In this document: in pieces, positions 7,463 through 16,395 of the stretch
Position numbering within the stretch: the first letter of the stretch is position 1
How the letters are laid out: each line of letters opens with the position of its first letter
Source of the DNA: Lachnospiraceae bacterium
Lineage (GTDB): Bacteria; Bacillota; Clostridia; Lachnospirales; Lachnospiraceae
Assembly: GCA_020860755.1 (NCBI GenBank)
Contig: JAJBTQ010000004.1
Coordinates: 30,326 to 94,325, forward strand
Length of the DNA stretch: 64,000 bases
Reading direction: 5' to 3'
Position numbers and translations under genes: made by a program
Notes under the pieces: model-generated
Database searches by the model: none
Told to the model about the DNA's origin: nothing
Seen by the model: the letters and a program-made list of their open reading frames with translations, nothing else

Positions 7463-8332
7463 CTACAGAGACATTTTTCGGAGCACGCCCTCCGCGTCGA
7501 TCCCCTGGTGGGTGACATAAAGGCGGCAGATCTGAGCTGCCAGATCCTCTTCGATCCCCTGCTTTTTTGCGATCGTGGGAACCGAAGTACCGGCATTGAT
7601 ATCCGAGATAACCTGCTCAACCAGCTCTGTCGTAACGATCGGTTCCTTTGCCCGGCTCGAACTCTTTTTCCTCGTGCTTCTTCCTGAGGAACTCGTTTTA
7701 GCCGCACTCGTCCTTCTTAAATTCTTCTTTCTTCGGGAAACTTTTTCCGAGTCCCGCTTATCGGTATCTTTGCTGCGGGAGATATTTTTCTCATCACTCT
7801 TTTTACGGGAGCTCTTCTGCGGGCTCTTTTTGCGGGAGTTCTTCTTTTCCTCGCTCTTCTTTTCCTCCTCGGAGTGAGGGAGGTCGATCTTCTGCACCTG
7901 AAATGAACCGTCCCCCTCCGTTGCGATGATCGCGATCGTGATCGGCGATGAGACGCGGCGCGGGCCGCAGCTGCCCGGATTCAGCCAGAGCTGACCCTTG
8001 ACGATCTTCTCTTCATACTTGTGCGTATGTCCGGTGATGATGATATCGCGGTCTTCGATCCCTTTTTCGATGTGCTTTTTCATATGGGACATGTAAAATT
8101 TTAAGCCGAACAGATCCAGACTCGTCGTCAGCTCCAGGCCTTCCAATGCCGCCCAGGACTCATCGGCATTGCCGCAGACTGCGCGGACGGGCGCACACTC
8201 CCGCAGCTCATCCAAAAGCTCCGGTTTGTCGATATCCCCGGCGTGCAGGATTGCGTCGCAATCTCTTAACTGTTCTTTTACTTCCGGCCTCAGCAGGCCG
8301 TGCGTATCAGATAAGACCCCGATCTTTCTCAT
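7463..8332 (-). CDS. YfcE/MJ0936-type phosphodiesterase with basic linker and C-terminal domain
   Basis: Residues 1 to about 155 are a complete metallophosphoesterase of the YfcE/MJ0936 group, with metal-binding motifs SDTHG (8-12), HAGDID, GNAD and GHTHK. Enzymes of this group are usually about 155-180 residues; this one has 289. Residues of about 160-232 form a low-complexity linker very rich in Lys, Ser, Arg and Glu. The last 55 residues (VTTELVEQVISDINAG to the end) look like a small helical domain, possibly helix-turn-helix. The physiological substrate is unknown, and the tail suggests binding to nucleic acid or another acidic partner. GGAG nine bases before ATG 8332 supports the start. 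Confidence 0.82.
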   Translation of the reverse strand: MRKIGVLSDTHGLLRPEVKEQLRDCDAILHAGDIDKPELLDELRECAPVRAVCGNADESWAALEGLELTTSLDLFGLKFYMSHMKKHIEKGIEDRDIIITGHTHKYEEKIVKGQLWLNPGSCGPRRVSSPITIAIIATEGDGSFQVQKIDLPHSEEEKKSEEKKNSRKKSPQKSSRKKSDEKNISRSKDTDKRDSEKVSRRKKNLRRTSAAKTSSSGRSTRKKSSSRAKEPIVTTELVEQVISDINAGTSVPTIAKKQGIEEDLAAQICRLYVTHQGIDAEGVLRKMSL

Positions 8333-8431
8333 ATCCGTCGCTCCAATCTATTATAGATTTTAGCAGATAATCCGCATATTACAAACGAATATAAAAGATT
8401 TTATAGAATTATAATAATTGGTTATATATAG

Positions 8432-9259
8432 TTATTTTTTGCCCAACTCCCAGAACGTCACCGCACTGGCTGCCGCCACATTTAAGGAATCCACCCCGCC
8501 GGACATGGGGATCCGAACGGTATAGTCACAGTCCGCGATCGTCTCCGCAGCCAGCCCCTCACCCTCCGTACCGAGCACGACCGCCAGCCGCTCTTCCCTT
8601 TTAAGCCTGTCATCATCCACGCTGTCGGCATCCTCCCGAAGCGCCATAGCTGCCGTCGCAAACCCATGCTCATTTAACAAACGCATACCATCCTCCGGCC
8701 AGCCTGTCTTCTTGTCAAAAAATGTCCACGGGATCTGGAATACGGTTCCCATACTCACCCGGATCGCCCGCCGATAAAGCGGGTCGCTGCAGGCACGGGT
8801 CAACAATACGGCATCCATGCCGAGCGCTGCAGCCGAGCGAAAGATTGCGCCGATGTTAGTCGGGTTCACAACATCCTCCAGTACTGCCAGCCGCTTTGCG
8901 CCGGCACAGACATCCTCCGCGGACGGCAGAGGCGCCCGGCGCATCGCACAGAGCATCCCGCTCGTCAGCTTAAACCCGATCAGCTGGGAGAGCACATTAA
9001 GATCCGCTGTGTAGACAGTCTTATCCGGACACCGCGCAAGGATCGACTGAGCCTGATCACCTTTAACATGACTCTTTTCCATCACAAGAGAGATCGGCTC
9101 ATACCCGGCGTCAAGCGCCCGGTGGATCACTTTCGGACTCTCAGCCAGAAAAATACCGGGCTGCGGCTCATAGTACCGCAAAAGCTGCACCTCGGTCATA
9201 CGTGCATAGATATCCAGTTCCGGTGCTTCAAAATCAGTGATCTCGTAAATATCAGCCAT
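8432..9259 (-). CDS. TrmH/SpoU-family RNA 2'-O-methyltransferase
   Basis: A SPOUT-class methyltransferase that transfers a methyl group from S-adenosylmethionine to a ribose 2'-OH of tRNA or rRNA; the exact site is not deducible. The three family motifs are present: NPTNIGAIFRSAAALG (about 132-147), VVLGTEGEGL, and IPMSGGVDSLNVAAASA near the C-terminus, which forms the knot. The N-terminal 100 residues fit the substrate-binding domain. Length 275 is usual. GGAGAG precedes the ATG. Confidence 0.9.
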   Translation of the reverse strand: MADIYEITDFEAPELDIYARMTEVQLLRYYEPQPGIFLAESPKVIHRALDAGYEPISLVMEKSHVKGDQAQSILARCPDKTVYTADLNVLSQLIGFKLTSGMLCAMRRAPLPSAEDVCAGAKRLAVLEDVVNPTNIGAIFRSAAALGMDAVLLTRACSDPLYRRAIRVSMGTVFQIPWTFFDKKTGWPEDGMRLLNEHGFATAAMALREDADSVDDDRLKREERLAVVLGTEGEGLAAETIADCDYTVRIPMSGGVDSLNVAAASAVTFWELGKK

Positions 9260-9380
9260 AAATGTCTCTCCAAAACATCGTTTGTTTTATTATACTACAA
9301 AATTTAAAAGTCTACCCTTCTCGACAAAACCTTTTTGTGATATAGTGGGAAATACTTACGCATTGAGAAAGGGAATTTGA

Positions 9381-10745
9381 ATGAACAATCAGAACAAAAA
9401 AAGAAGCAGTTTCACCAGCGGAATCGGATTTGTACTTGCCGCGTCCGGCAGCGCCGTAGGTCTCGGGAATCTCTGGAGGTTCCCCTATCTCGTCGCACAG
9501 TACGGAGGCGGGATCTTTATTCTTATATACATTATCCTCGCGCTGACCTTCGGCTTCACCCTGATGACCACGGAGATATCCATCGGTCGAAAGACATTAA
9601 AAAGTCCGGGAGCAGCCTATAAGGAGATCCACCCGAAGTTCGGGTTCCTGGGCTATTTTGCGACTCTGGTGCCGATCATCATCCTGCCTTACTACTGCGT
9701 GATCGGCGGCTGGGTCATTAAATATATGATCACATTTATCAGTGGAATGGGGCCGGAGGCGGCAGCCGACGATTATTTTAGTAATTTCATCGCCACCCCG
9801 GTTTCCCCACTTTTGTTTTTCGTGATCTTTCTCGCGGCGACCACGGTCATCATTCTTCTTGGAGTCAATAAAGGGATTGAAAAGATCAGCAGCATTTTGA
9901 TGCCTCTGCTTGTGGTGCTTTCGGTCGTGATCTGCATTTTTGTAATACGGATCCCCGGATCCGGCAGCGGGATACGCTTTTATCTGCTTCCGGATCCCTC
10001 GAAGTTCAGCTTTATGACGCTCTGCTCTGCCATGGGACAGATCTTCTTTTCCATGAGCCTGGCCATGGGGATCATGGTCACGTACGGATCCTATACAAAA
10101 CGGGAGACCAACTTGATCAGATCAGTCAACCAGATCGAGTTCTTTGACACTGCCATCGCCCTGCTGGCCGGCTTTATGGTCGTTCCGGCCATCTATGTCT
10201 TCAGCGGAGAAGCGGGCGCGAAAGCAAACGGTCCCGGGCTGCTGTTTGTCGCCCTGCCGAAAGTCTTCGAGCAGATGCCGATGGGAAACTTGATCGGGAT
10301 TTTGTTTTTTATCCTTGTGCTGTTCGCCGCGCTGACCAGCTCGATCTCGATCATGGAGGCGGTCGTATCCTCCTTTGTGGATCGTTTCCACATCTTCCGG
10401 AGACAAGGGATCCTGATCACTGTGCTGATCTCTGTCGGGCTGGGTCTGCCCTCCTCGCTCGGGAACGGACTGTGGTCAAACGTCCGTCTCCTCGGCATGG
10501 ACTTTTTAACGTTTTTTGACTATGTGAGCAACAGCCTCATCATGCCATTCGTGGCCCTTTGTACCTGTCTTTTGATCGGGTGGTTTGTTAAGCCAAAATG
10601 TGTGTTGGATGAGGTGACCCGGAACGGAGAAACGATACGCCGAAAAAAACTGTACCAGGTTATGATCAAAATTGTGGCGCCGGTATTGCTGGCGATCATC
10701 CTGATCTCATACTCTCTGGCACAGTTTGGCGTGATAAATATGTAG
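9381..10745 (+). CDS. Neurotransmitter:sodium symporter family transporter
   Basis: Sodium-coupled amino-acid or amine transporter of the LeuT/NSS fold. The N-terminal signature (GFVLAASGSAVGLGNLWRFP, about residues 15-34, the unwound helix TM1 that binds substrate and sodium) is perfect. About 11-12 hydrophobic helices cover the 454 residues, as in bacterial NSS proteins. The substrate is unknown. The gene stands alone, with a TATAGT -10 box about 40 bases upstream but no good -35 box, and converges on the hydrolase gene with a two-base gap. Confidence 0.93.
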   Translation: MNNQNKKRSSFTSGIGFVLAASGSAVGLGNLWRFPYLVAQYGGGIFILIYIILALTFGFTLMTTEISIGRKTLKSPGAAYKEIHPKFGFLGYFATLVPIIILPYYCVIGGWVIKYMITFISGMGPEAAADDYFSNFIATPVSPLLFFVIFLAATTVIILLGVNKGIEKISSILMPLLVVLSVVICIFVIRIPGSGSGIRFYLLPDPSKFSFMTLCSAMGQIFFSMSLAMGIMVTYGSYTKRETNLIRSVNQIEFFDTAIALLAGFMVVPAIYVFSGEAGAKANGPGLLFVALPKVFEQMPMGNLIGILFFILVLFAALTSSISIMEAVVSSFVDRFHIFRRQGILITVLISVGLGLPSSLGNGLWSNVRLLGMDFLTFFDYVSNSLIMPFVALCTCLLIGWFVKPKCVLDEVTRNGETIRRKKLYQVMIKIVAPVLLAIILISYSLAQFGVINM

Positions 10746-10747
10746 CA

Positions 10748-11740
10748 CTACTTAGAAATAAAGGCAAACAATTCCTCCCAGAAAGGCTGCACGGCAGAAT
10801 CGGAGGAATTATAGATTTCGTGTTTTGTTCCCGGAAGTCTCTGTAAACGGATGCTTCCGGGATGATTTTTGTTCCGCTTTCGGACAAAATCGTTCATGGC
10901 GGTAAGAGACACAGAACCGTCCTGCTCCGCCTGAAACGCCAGCATCGGTACATCTCCGTCAAGGGCAGAATGTTCCATCAGCTCCCGCTCCAATTGTGCG
11001 GCGGCATGGGCCCATCCGAGCGAGGCCGCAGAGGTCTGGAACAGCGGGTTGGCTGCCTTTATCTCCTGATAATAGTCAAACCGCGGGCGGGAAAGCGATG
11101 CACTCATCGCAAAATTTTCCGGTCCCTGATAGGGGTGATGTCCCGGGCAGTAGTCCTTCGACATCCCGATCGCACACAGCGCGGCAGAACCTACAACCAT
11201 AACGCGGTAGGGATATGGGCCGCACAGCGGCCGGATCATGGGCGAAGACAAAACGACCCGCTCAAAAAGTGCCGGCTCCTGCGCCGCAATGGCAAGGGCG
11301 ATGCCGCCCCCCATGGAATGACCGTACAGATACATCGGCAATAAATCTCCCCCGGCAGTCCGGTTGACATCCCTGCGCGCGATCCGGGCGATGGCCTTTA
11401 GATCGCTTAAATAGCGCTTGTAGCTGTCCACGTGGACAAGCGACAGATCGTCGACCAGACGGTAACTCCGTCCGTGACCGCAGTGCTCCGGTATATAGAC
11501 ATGGTATCCCTCATGGAGAAAATACCAGATGGATTCGGCATATTTCGCCGCGGACTCCTTAAACCCGTGGGAGATCAATACCACGCCGCGGGGCTCTTTC
11601 GCAAGATAGCGCTCACAGTAGAGCCGCTGCCCGTTTGCGCGCTTTGCACAAAATACAGTCCTTCGTGTGGCCAGCCAGGGCTCGACCTCCTCCTTCATGG
11701 TCTCAATATAATGTTCCTCTGTGATCAGTGGTGTCTCCAT
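10748..11740 (-). CDS. Alpha/beta hydrolase, monoacylglycerol lipase-like
   Basis: Cytosolic serine hydrolase of the S33/lysophospholipase group. The nucleophile elbow GHSMGGG lies near residue 146; the oxyanion region follows VVLISHGFKE (about 51-60). A late Asp in AFQAEQDGSV and a His in PGTKHEIY complete a plausible triad. The substrate, perhaps a lipid ester, is inferred only from similarity. A GNAT acetyltransferase gene lies 43 bases upstream on the same strand. Confidence 0.85.
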   Translation of the reverse strand: METPLITEEHYIETMKEEVEPWLATRRTVFCAKRANGQRLYCERYLAKEPRGVVLISHGFKESAAKYAESIWYFLHEGYHVYIPEHCGHGRSYRLVDDLSLVHVDSYKRYLSDLKAIARIARRDVNRTAGGDLLPMYLYGHSMGGGIALAIAAQEPALFERVVLSSPMIRPLCGPYPYRVMVVGSAALCAIGMSKDYCPGHHPYQGPENFAMSASLSRPRFDYYQEIKAANPLFQTSAASLGWAHAAAQLERELMEHSALDGDVPMLAFQAEQDGSVSLTAMNDFVRKRNKNHPGSIRLQRLPGTKHEIYNSSDSAVQPFWEELFAFISK

Positions 11741-11783
11741 ATGCTGCCTCTTTATGAGAAAATTCTAACTGTTTCTGCCGCAG

Positions 11784-12278
11784 TCACGACAGTTCAAGGT
11801 AATATAAGACAATGGTCTCAAAATGACCGTCCTTCATCCTAAACCCGTTTGGGATCCTTCCGAGCTCATGAAACCCAAGCCGTTCGTAAAGATGAATCGC
11901 ATGGATGTTGGTCTCCACGACGGCGTTAAACTGCAGGACCAAAAAGCCAAGCTCTCTCGCCTTATCCACGCTGGCCAGGACCAGCTGTTCTCCGATATGC
12001 TGCCCGCGCAGATCAGAACGCACGGCATAGCTGGCGTTGCATAGCGTTTTGCAGCGGCCCACATTATTCGGGTGCAGGATATAAAGGCCGTAAACTTCTC
12101 CTGTCTCAGCGTCCACGGCTACCGAACAGTGGGACTGGGACGCAAAAAACTCCGGCCCTGTCTCGGCGGTCAGATCTTCTTCCTGGGGAAAGGCGATGCC
12201 TTCGTCCACAACTTCGTTCCAAATTTGTATGGCATCAGCCAGATATTTTTCTTCCAATGGGATAATGTTACAGTTCAT
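11784..12278 (-). CDS. GNAT-family N-acetyltransferase
   Basis: Acetyl-CoA dependent acetyltransferase of unknown acceptor, 164 residues from the ATG at 12278. The acetyl-CoA loop is RGQHIGEQL after the beta-4 strand YAVRSDL, and the C-terminal YERLGFHELGR is typical of the fold. A TTG two codons earlier is possible, but spacing from the GACGAG site favours the ATG. It overlaps the end of the upstream CAT-like gene by 11 bases, so translation is probably coupled. Confidence 0.85.
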   Translation of the reverse strand: MNCNIIPLEEKYLADAIQIWNEVVDEGIAFPQEEDLTAETGPEFFASQSHCSVAVDAETGEVYGLYILHPNNVGRCKTLCNASYAVRSDLRGQHIGEQLVLASVDKARELGFLVLQFNAVVETNIHAIHLYERLGFHELGRIPNGFRMKDGHFETIVLYYLELS

Positions 12279-12915
12279 CCTCAAACTCGTCCAGAAGCTC
12301 CTGTACTCTATTCATATAGATCGCCACGTGATAACCGTCCGCAAGGGCGTGATGCGCCTGCACGGAGAAAGGCATTTTAAGCCTTCCCTTGTCATCCCAC
12401 TCATATTTACCCCAGGAAAGCCGGGGAATGTTGTCTGTCTTGGCATTGTCGATCGTCCGGATAAACTGCGTGTATTTTATCCAGGGGATACAGGAAACAT
12501 AGACCACTTCCGGCGTACCCGAGTAGGAAATCCGGTCTCCGTCCACATCTCCCTCCGCCTTTTCCATCATTTCCTGCGTGTTTTTGCAAAAAGTCATAAG
12601 ATCCTCACAGTATTCTCCGTGTAAAACTATAAAGTCCTCGCTTCCCGGAGCCATATGGGTAAAGTTCGGATCCAGCCGTTCACAAAGATAGGGCTCCCCA
12701 TCGATCATACGGTAGTGCAGATTCCGAAATTCATTGGCAGCGCGCACCGCCGTGTGCATCATGGCACAGTAAAATGAGATCTCATGTTTTTTTGCAAAAC
12801 GGTACAGTCCGGTCACGTCCACATCTGCGCTTAAAATGACATACGGAAGTACATAGTCAGCGTATTTTTCGACCAGATTCGCTCGTTCCCAGTTATCTTT
12901 GTCCAGTTTCTGCAT
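12268..12915 (-). CDS. Chloramphenicol acetyltransferase-like protein
   Basis: Related to type-A chloramphenicol acetyltransferases: a 215-residue trimer-forming fold with the catalytic histidine motif HHALADGYHV near the C-terminus and the N-terminal FYCAMMHTAVRAANE helix. Chromosomal homologues of this type often lack drug resistance and have unknown acceptors. No mobile element surrounds it. AGGAGG precedes the ATG and the GNAT gene overlaps its end. Resistance should not be assumed. Confidence 0.83.
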   Translation of the reverse strand: MQKLDKDNWERANLVEKYADYVLPYVILSADVDVTGLYRFAKKHEISFYCAMMHTAVRAANEFRNLHYRMIDGEPYLCERLDPNFTHMAPGSEDFIVLHGEYCEDLMTFCKNTQEMMEKAEGDVDGDRISYSGTPEVVYVSCIPWIKYTQFIRTIDNAKTDNIPRLSWGKYEWDDKGRLKMPFSVQAHHALADGYHVAIYMNRVQELLDEFEDEL

Positions 12916-12930
12916 AATGTTTCCTCCTGT

Positions 12931-13557
12931 TTACCCTGCGTTTTGGGGTCGAAGCACGATCACCTGCGTCGGCAGATCATCCGTGCTGTCAATCGAACTT
13001 TCCGGAAGGATCGTTGCATCCTCCACCTGATCCATAAAATCTTCCACGGTTCCTATTACATCAAAGCCGAAACCCATAAGGTCATCGCGGTAGTGCATCG
13101 GGATCACGATGCGCGGCCGGATCTCTTTTACCAGATCCGCTGCCTGCGCCGCATCAATGGTATAAAATCCGCCGACCGGGATCATGACGACATCCGCTCC
13201 CCGGATCATGTTAAGCTGATCCGGCTCTAACTCACACCCCAGATCTCCGAGGTGGATCACCTTTGTCTCCCCGTCATCTAAGATATGGATCCGGTTCGGA
13301 CCTCTTTCGGAGCCGTTCGTATCGTCATGGTACGTGTCGATCGTGGTGACCGTGAACGGACTATCCCCCTTATTCGTAAGCTCCAACACCTCTACGGCAC
13401 CGTGATCAAAATGGTCGTGGCTGCAGAGCGCTTCATCGGCCTTCTCCCGCACCGGGGCAAGCCCCGGCACGCTGTCGTCCTCATATGGGTCAAAAACAAT
13501 TGTATATCCATCTTTATCGATCTTAAAGCACGAATGCCCGATCCATGTCACTTTCAT
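12931..13557 (-). CDS. MBL-fold metal-dependent hydrolase
   Basis: A 208-residue metallo-beta-lactamase fold protein of the UPF0173/UlaG-like group. It starts MKVTWIGHSCF, which in this group carries a conserved GHxxF motif. The zinc motif SHDHFDHG is present, with later ligands in HLGDLG and IPMHYRDD. The substrate is unknown. It is the first gene of a minus-strand set with the CAT-like, GNAT and hydrolase genes, from the promoter at 13605-13633. Confidence 0.85.
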   Translation of the reverse strand: MKVTWIGHSCFKIDKDGYTIVFDPYEDDSVPGLAPVREKADEALCSHDHFDHGAVEVLELTNKGDSPFTVTTIDTYHDDTNGSERGPNRIHILDDGETKVIHLGDLGCELEPDQLNMIRGADVVMIPVGGFYTIDAAQAADLVKEIRPRIVIPMHYRDDLMGFGFDVIGTVEDFMDQVEDATILPESSIDSTDDLPTQVIVLRPQNAG

Positions 13558-13604
13558 GTCTTCCCCCCTCTTTTACTGATAGTTTTAGGCGTAAATCTGA
13601 GAAA

Positions 13605-13633
13605 AGTATAGCACAGAGGGTAGGATTTGTCAG
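13605..13633 (-). promoter_or_regulatory. Promoter for the MBL-CAT-GNAT-hydrolase genes
   Basis: CTGACA (13628-13633), 17 bases ending in TGC, TATACT (13605-13610) on the minus strand. Confidence 0.72.
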
Positions 13634-13699
13634 CAGATACGCCCAAAAAGCTCTTGACGCGGAGAGCACAGCATCCATTGCTCTGCAAGCCGTCTTACA

Positions 13700-13728
13700 T
13701 TGCTATATTATTAGTCGTATGGTAAAAT
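13700..13728 (+). promoter_or_regulatory. Promoter for the ADH-ALDH fusion gene
   Basis: TTGCTA (13700-13705), 17 bases ending in TGG, TAAAAT (13723-13728). The ribosome binding site GAAAGGGG follows at 13741. Confidence 0.65.
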
Positions 13729-13759
13729 ATCCCCCATAGGGAAAGGGGTGACCACTACC

Positions 13760-16351
13760 ATGAACATCGTGAAAAGCATCTATTGCCGCATCTATCAACT
13801 GGTCTTAAGAATCCTGCTGCCCTTCCTTCCGTATCGCAATCCGGAGATCGTCAGCAGTGTCCGCGATCTGCCGGATATAATTAAGAAAAACGGGAGCAGC
13901 CATGTCCTGCTCGTAACGGATAAGGGGATCCGGTCGCTCGGGCTGACCAAAGAGCTGGAAGAGGCACTGACGGAAAGCGGGATTCCCTACTCTGTCTATG
14001 ACGGGACAGACCCCAACCCGACCACAGCCAACGTGGCGGAGGCGGAGGCTCTCTACAAGTCAGAAGGGTGTGACGCGATCATAGGCTTTGGTGGTGGTTC
14101 CAGCATGGACTGCGCTAAGGGAGTCGGTGCACGCATCGCGAAGCCGAATCAGACACTCGCGCAGATGGCCGGCATCTTAAAAGTACACAAAAAACTGCCG
14201 CTTTTGATCGCGGTCCCGACGACGGCGGGCACCGGCTCTGAGACGACGCTGGCGGCTGTCATCGTGGATGCCGAGACCAGACATAAATATTCGATCAATG
14301 CATTTGTGCTGATCCCGCGCTATGCGGTTCTCGATCCGAAGGTCACGTTAAGCCTGCCCCCATCCATCACGGCGACCACCGGTATGGATGCCTTAACCCA
14401 TGCAATAGAGGCTTACATCGGCCGTTCAACAACAAAAGAAACGCGAAAAGACGCCGAACAGGCGGTAGCGCTGGTCTTTGCAAATCTGGATAAAGCTTAC
14501 ACTGACGGAAGCGACGAGACGGCCAGGGAAAATATGCTTCACGCCGCTTACTATGCGGGCTGTTCATTCACCAAATCCTATGTCGGCTATGTTCACGCGG
14601 TAGCACACTCTCTCGGCGGGGAGTACAATGTCGCGCACGGACTTGCGGTTGCGATCGTGTTGCCGTATGTTCTGGAAGGTTACGGTGAAAAGATATATGA
14701 AAAATTGGCAAAACTGGCCGTGGCGGCCGGCATTGCCTCAGAAGAGACCTCCGAAACAGAGGCTGCGCGGAAGTTTCTCCGGGAAATCCGGGAGATGAAT
14801 GCACGCTTTGGCATCCCGGAGACCTCAAAGGATCTCCGTAAGGAAGATATCCCGAAGCTGGCCAAGCTGGCTGATCACGAAGCCAATCCGCTCTATCCGG
14901 TTCCGGTCCTGATGGGTCCGGAAAAACTGGAGCCGTTCTATTATATGATATTGGAAGAGACGGCAGAAAGCGTGGAACAGAAAGATGTCCACGCCCTGCT
15001 GGAGGCGCAGCGGGCATTTTTCGACTCCGGGCAGACGCTCCCGTTGATATTTCGGCAGCGTGCACTTGCAACCCTGCAGGACGGACTCGCCAAATATGAA
15101 AACGAGATTGATGAGGCACTCCGCCGGGATCTCGGCAAGAGCGGATTCGAGAGTTACATGTGTGAGGTCGGTCTGACGTCGAGCGAGCTCAGTTATATGC
15201 AAAAGCACGTAAGGCGCCTTGCAAAGGAGAGACGGGTGAAAACCCCTCTGGCCCAGTTCCGTTCGCGGAGTTATGTCAAACCGTCTCCTCACGGGGTCGT
15301 ACTGGTCATGAGTCCCTGGAACTACCCGGTCCTGCTGACTCTTGATCCGCTGATCGATGCACTGGCAGCCGGCAATACGGTCATCTTAAAGCCGAGCGCC
15401 TATTCGCCGCACACAAGCAGGGTCTTAAAGGAGATGCTCGCGGACTGCTTCCCGGAGGAGTATGTCGCGGTGGTGACCGGCGGGAGGAAGGAAAACAGCG
15501 CGCTCTTGCAGGAACATTTTGACTACATCTTCTTTACCGGAAGCAAGCCGGTGGGGCGTGAGGTCATGCTCGAAGCCTCCAAGCATCTGACTCCGGTGAC
15601 CTTGGAACTCGGCGGCAAAAGTCCCTGCATTGTCGATGCGAGCGCAAAGATCGAGCTCGCGGCCAAGCGGATCGTATTCGGCAAGTTCTTAAACTGCGGG
15701 CAGACCTGCGTCGCACCGGACTACATCTACTGCGATGCGTCGATAAAGGACAAATTAATTCAGGAACTGATATCCCAGATCCATATCCAGCTGGGGGAGG
15801 CTCCGCTTCAAAACCCGGATTACGGGCACATGGTCAACCAAAAGCACTTTGATAGGGTCTGCGGTCTGATCGAATCCGAAAAGGTGGCGGTCGGAGGCGG
15901 ATCAAATCCGGACACACTGCAGATCGAGCCGACTGTGATGGATCGGGTGACATTTGAAGATCCCGTCATGCAGGAGGAGATCTTCGGACCGGTCCTTCCG
16001 GTATTGACCTACGATTCGCTGGATGCTGCGATCCAAAAAGTTAACTCCATGGAGTATCCTCTTGCGGTGTATTTGTTTACTGAAAACAAGGAGGCCGAGA
16101 AAAAAGTCACCTCCGAGTGCCGGTTTGGCGGAGGCTGCATCAACGACGTGGTGATCCACCTGGCAACCAGCGAGATGGGCTTCGGCGGATTCGGCGAGAG
16201 CGGAATGGGCTCTTACCATGGAGAAAAGGGATTTCTGACGTTTTCGCATGAAAAGAGCATCGTAGATAAAAAGACCGGCATCGATATGCCGATGCGGTAT
16301 CAACCATATAAGAAACTATATGAGTGGATGGTTCATCTGCTTGTCCACTGA
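13760..16351 (+). CDS. Iron alcohol dehydrogenase fused to aldehyde dehydrogenase (ADH first)
   Basis: An 863-residue fusion. Residues from about 25 to 400 are an iron-containing alcohol dehydrogenase: NAD-binding GFGGGSSMDCAKG, PTTAGTGSET, and the metal histidines in DALTHAIEAY, HAVAHSLGG and HGLA. Residues from about 415 to 835 are an aldehyde dehydrogenase of the class-3-like group with SPWNYPVLL, catalytic Glu616 in LELGGKSPC and nucleophile Cys650 in GQTC. AdhE, the well-known fusion, has the opposite order and a CoA-acylating ALDH. Here the pair would oxidise an alcohol through the aldehyde to the acid, or the reverse. The ATG at 13760 is preferred to the GTG at 13748 because the latter adjoins the ribosome binding site. 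It is flanked by its own promoter and terminator. Confidence 0.9.
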   Translation: MNIVKSIYCRIYQLVLRILLPFLPYRNPEIVSSVRDLPDIIKKNGSSHVLLVTDKGIRSLGLTKELEEALTESGIPYSVYDGTDPNPTTANVAEAEALYKSEGCDAIIGFGGGSSMDCAKGVGARIAKPNQTLAQMAGILKVHKKLPLLIAVPTTAGTGSETTLAAVIVDAETRHKYSINAFVLIPRYAVLDPKVTLSLPPSITATTGMDALTHAIEAYIGRSTTKETRKDAEQAVALVFANLDKAYTDGSDETARENMLHAAYYAGCSFTKSYVGYVHAVAHSLGGEYNVAHGLAVAIVLPYVLEGYGEKIYEKLAKLAVAAGIASEETSETEAARKFLREIREMNARFGIPETSKDLRKEDIPKLAKLADHEANPLYPVPVLMGPEKLEPFYYMILEETAESVEQKDVHALLEAQRAFFDSGQTLPLIFRQRALATLQDGLAKYENEIDEALRRDLGKSGFESYMCEVGLTSSELSYMQKHVRRLAKERRVKTPLAQFRSRSYVKPSPHGVVLVMSPWNYPVLLTLDPLIDALAAGNTVILKPSAYSPHTSRVLKEMLADCFPEEYVAVVTGGRKENSALLQEHFDYIFFTGSKPVGREVMLEASKHLTPVTLELGGKSPCIVDASAKIELAAKRIVFGKFLNCGQTCVAPDYIYCDASIKDKLIQELISQIHIQLGEAPLQNPDYGHMVNQKHFDRVCGLIESEKVAVGGGSNPDTLQIEPTVMDRVTFEDPVMQEEIFGPVLPVLTYDSLDAAIQKVNSMEYPLAVYLFTENKEAEKKVTSECRFGGGCINDVVIHLATSEMGFGGFGESGMGSYHGEKGFLTFSHEKSIVDKKTGIDMPMRYQPYKKLYEWMVHLLVH

Positions 16352-16392
16352 AAAAAACCGGCTGTGAAGTTGTTTCACAGCCGGTTTTTTAT
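16351..16392. terminator. Bidirectional terminator, ADH-ALDH versus guaA
   Basis: AAAAAAACCGGCTGTGAA pairs with TTCACAGCCGGTTTTTT across a short loop. A-rich and T-rich flanks allow termination in both directions between the converging genes. Confidence 0.9.
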
Positions 16393-16395
16393 ACC

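Noticed and set aside
12268-12915. Chloramphenicol resistance gene
   Set aside because: It is CAT-like only; chromosomal context and lack of mobile elements do not support calling resistance.
14568-15292. Long minus-strand open frames opposite the ADH-ALDH gene
   Set aside because: They are low-complexity antisense shadows with no ribosome binding site or family motif.
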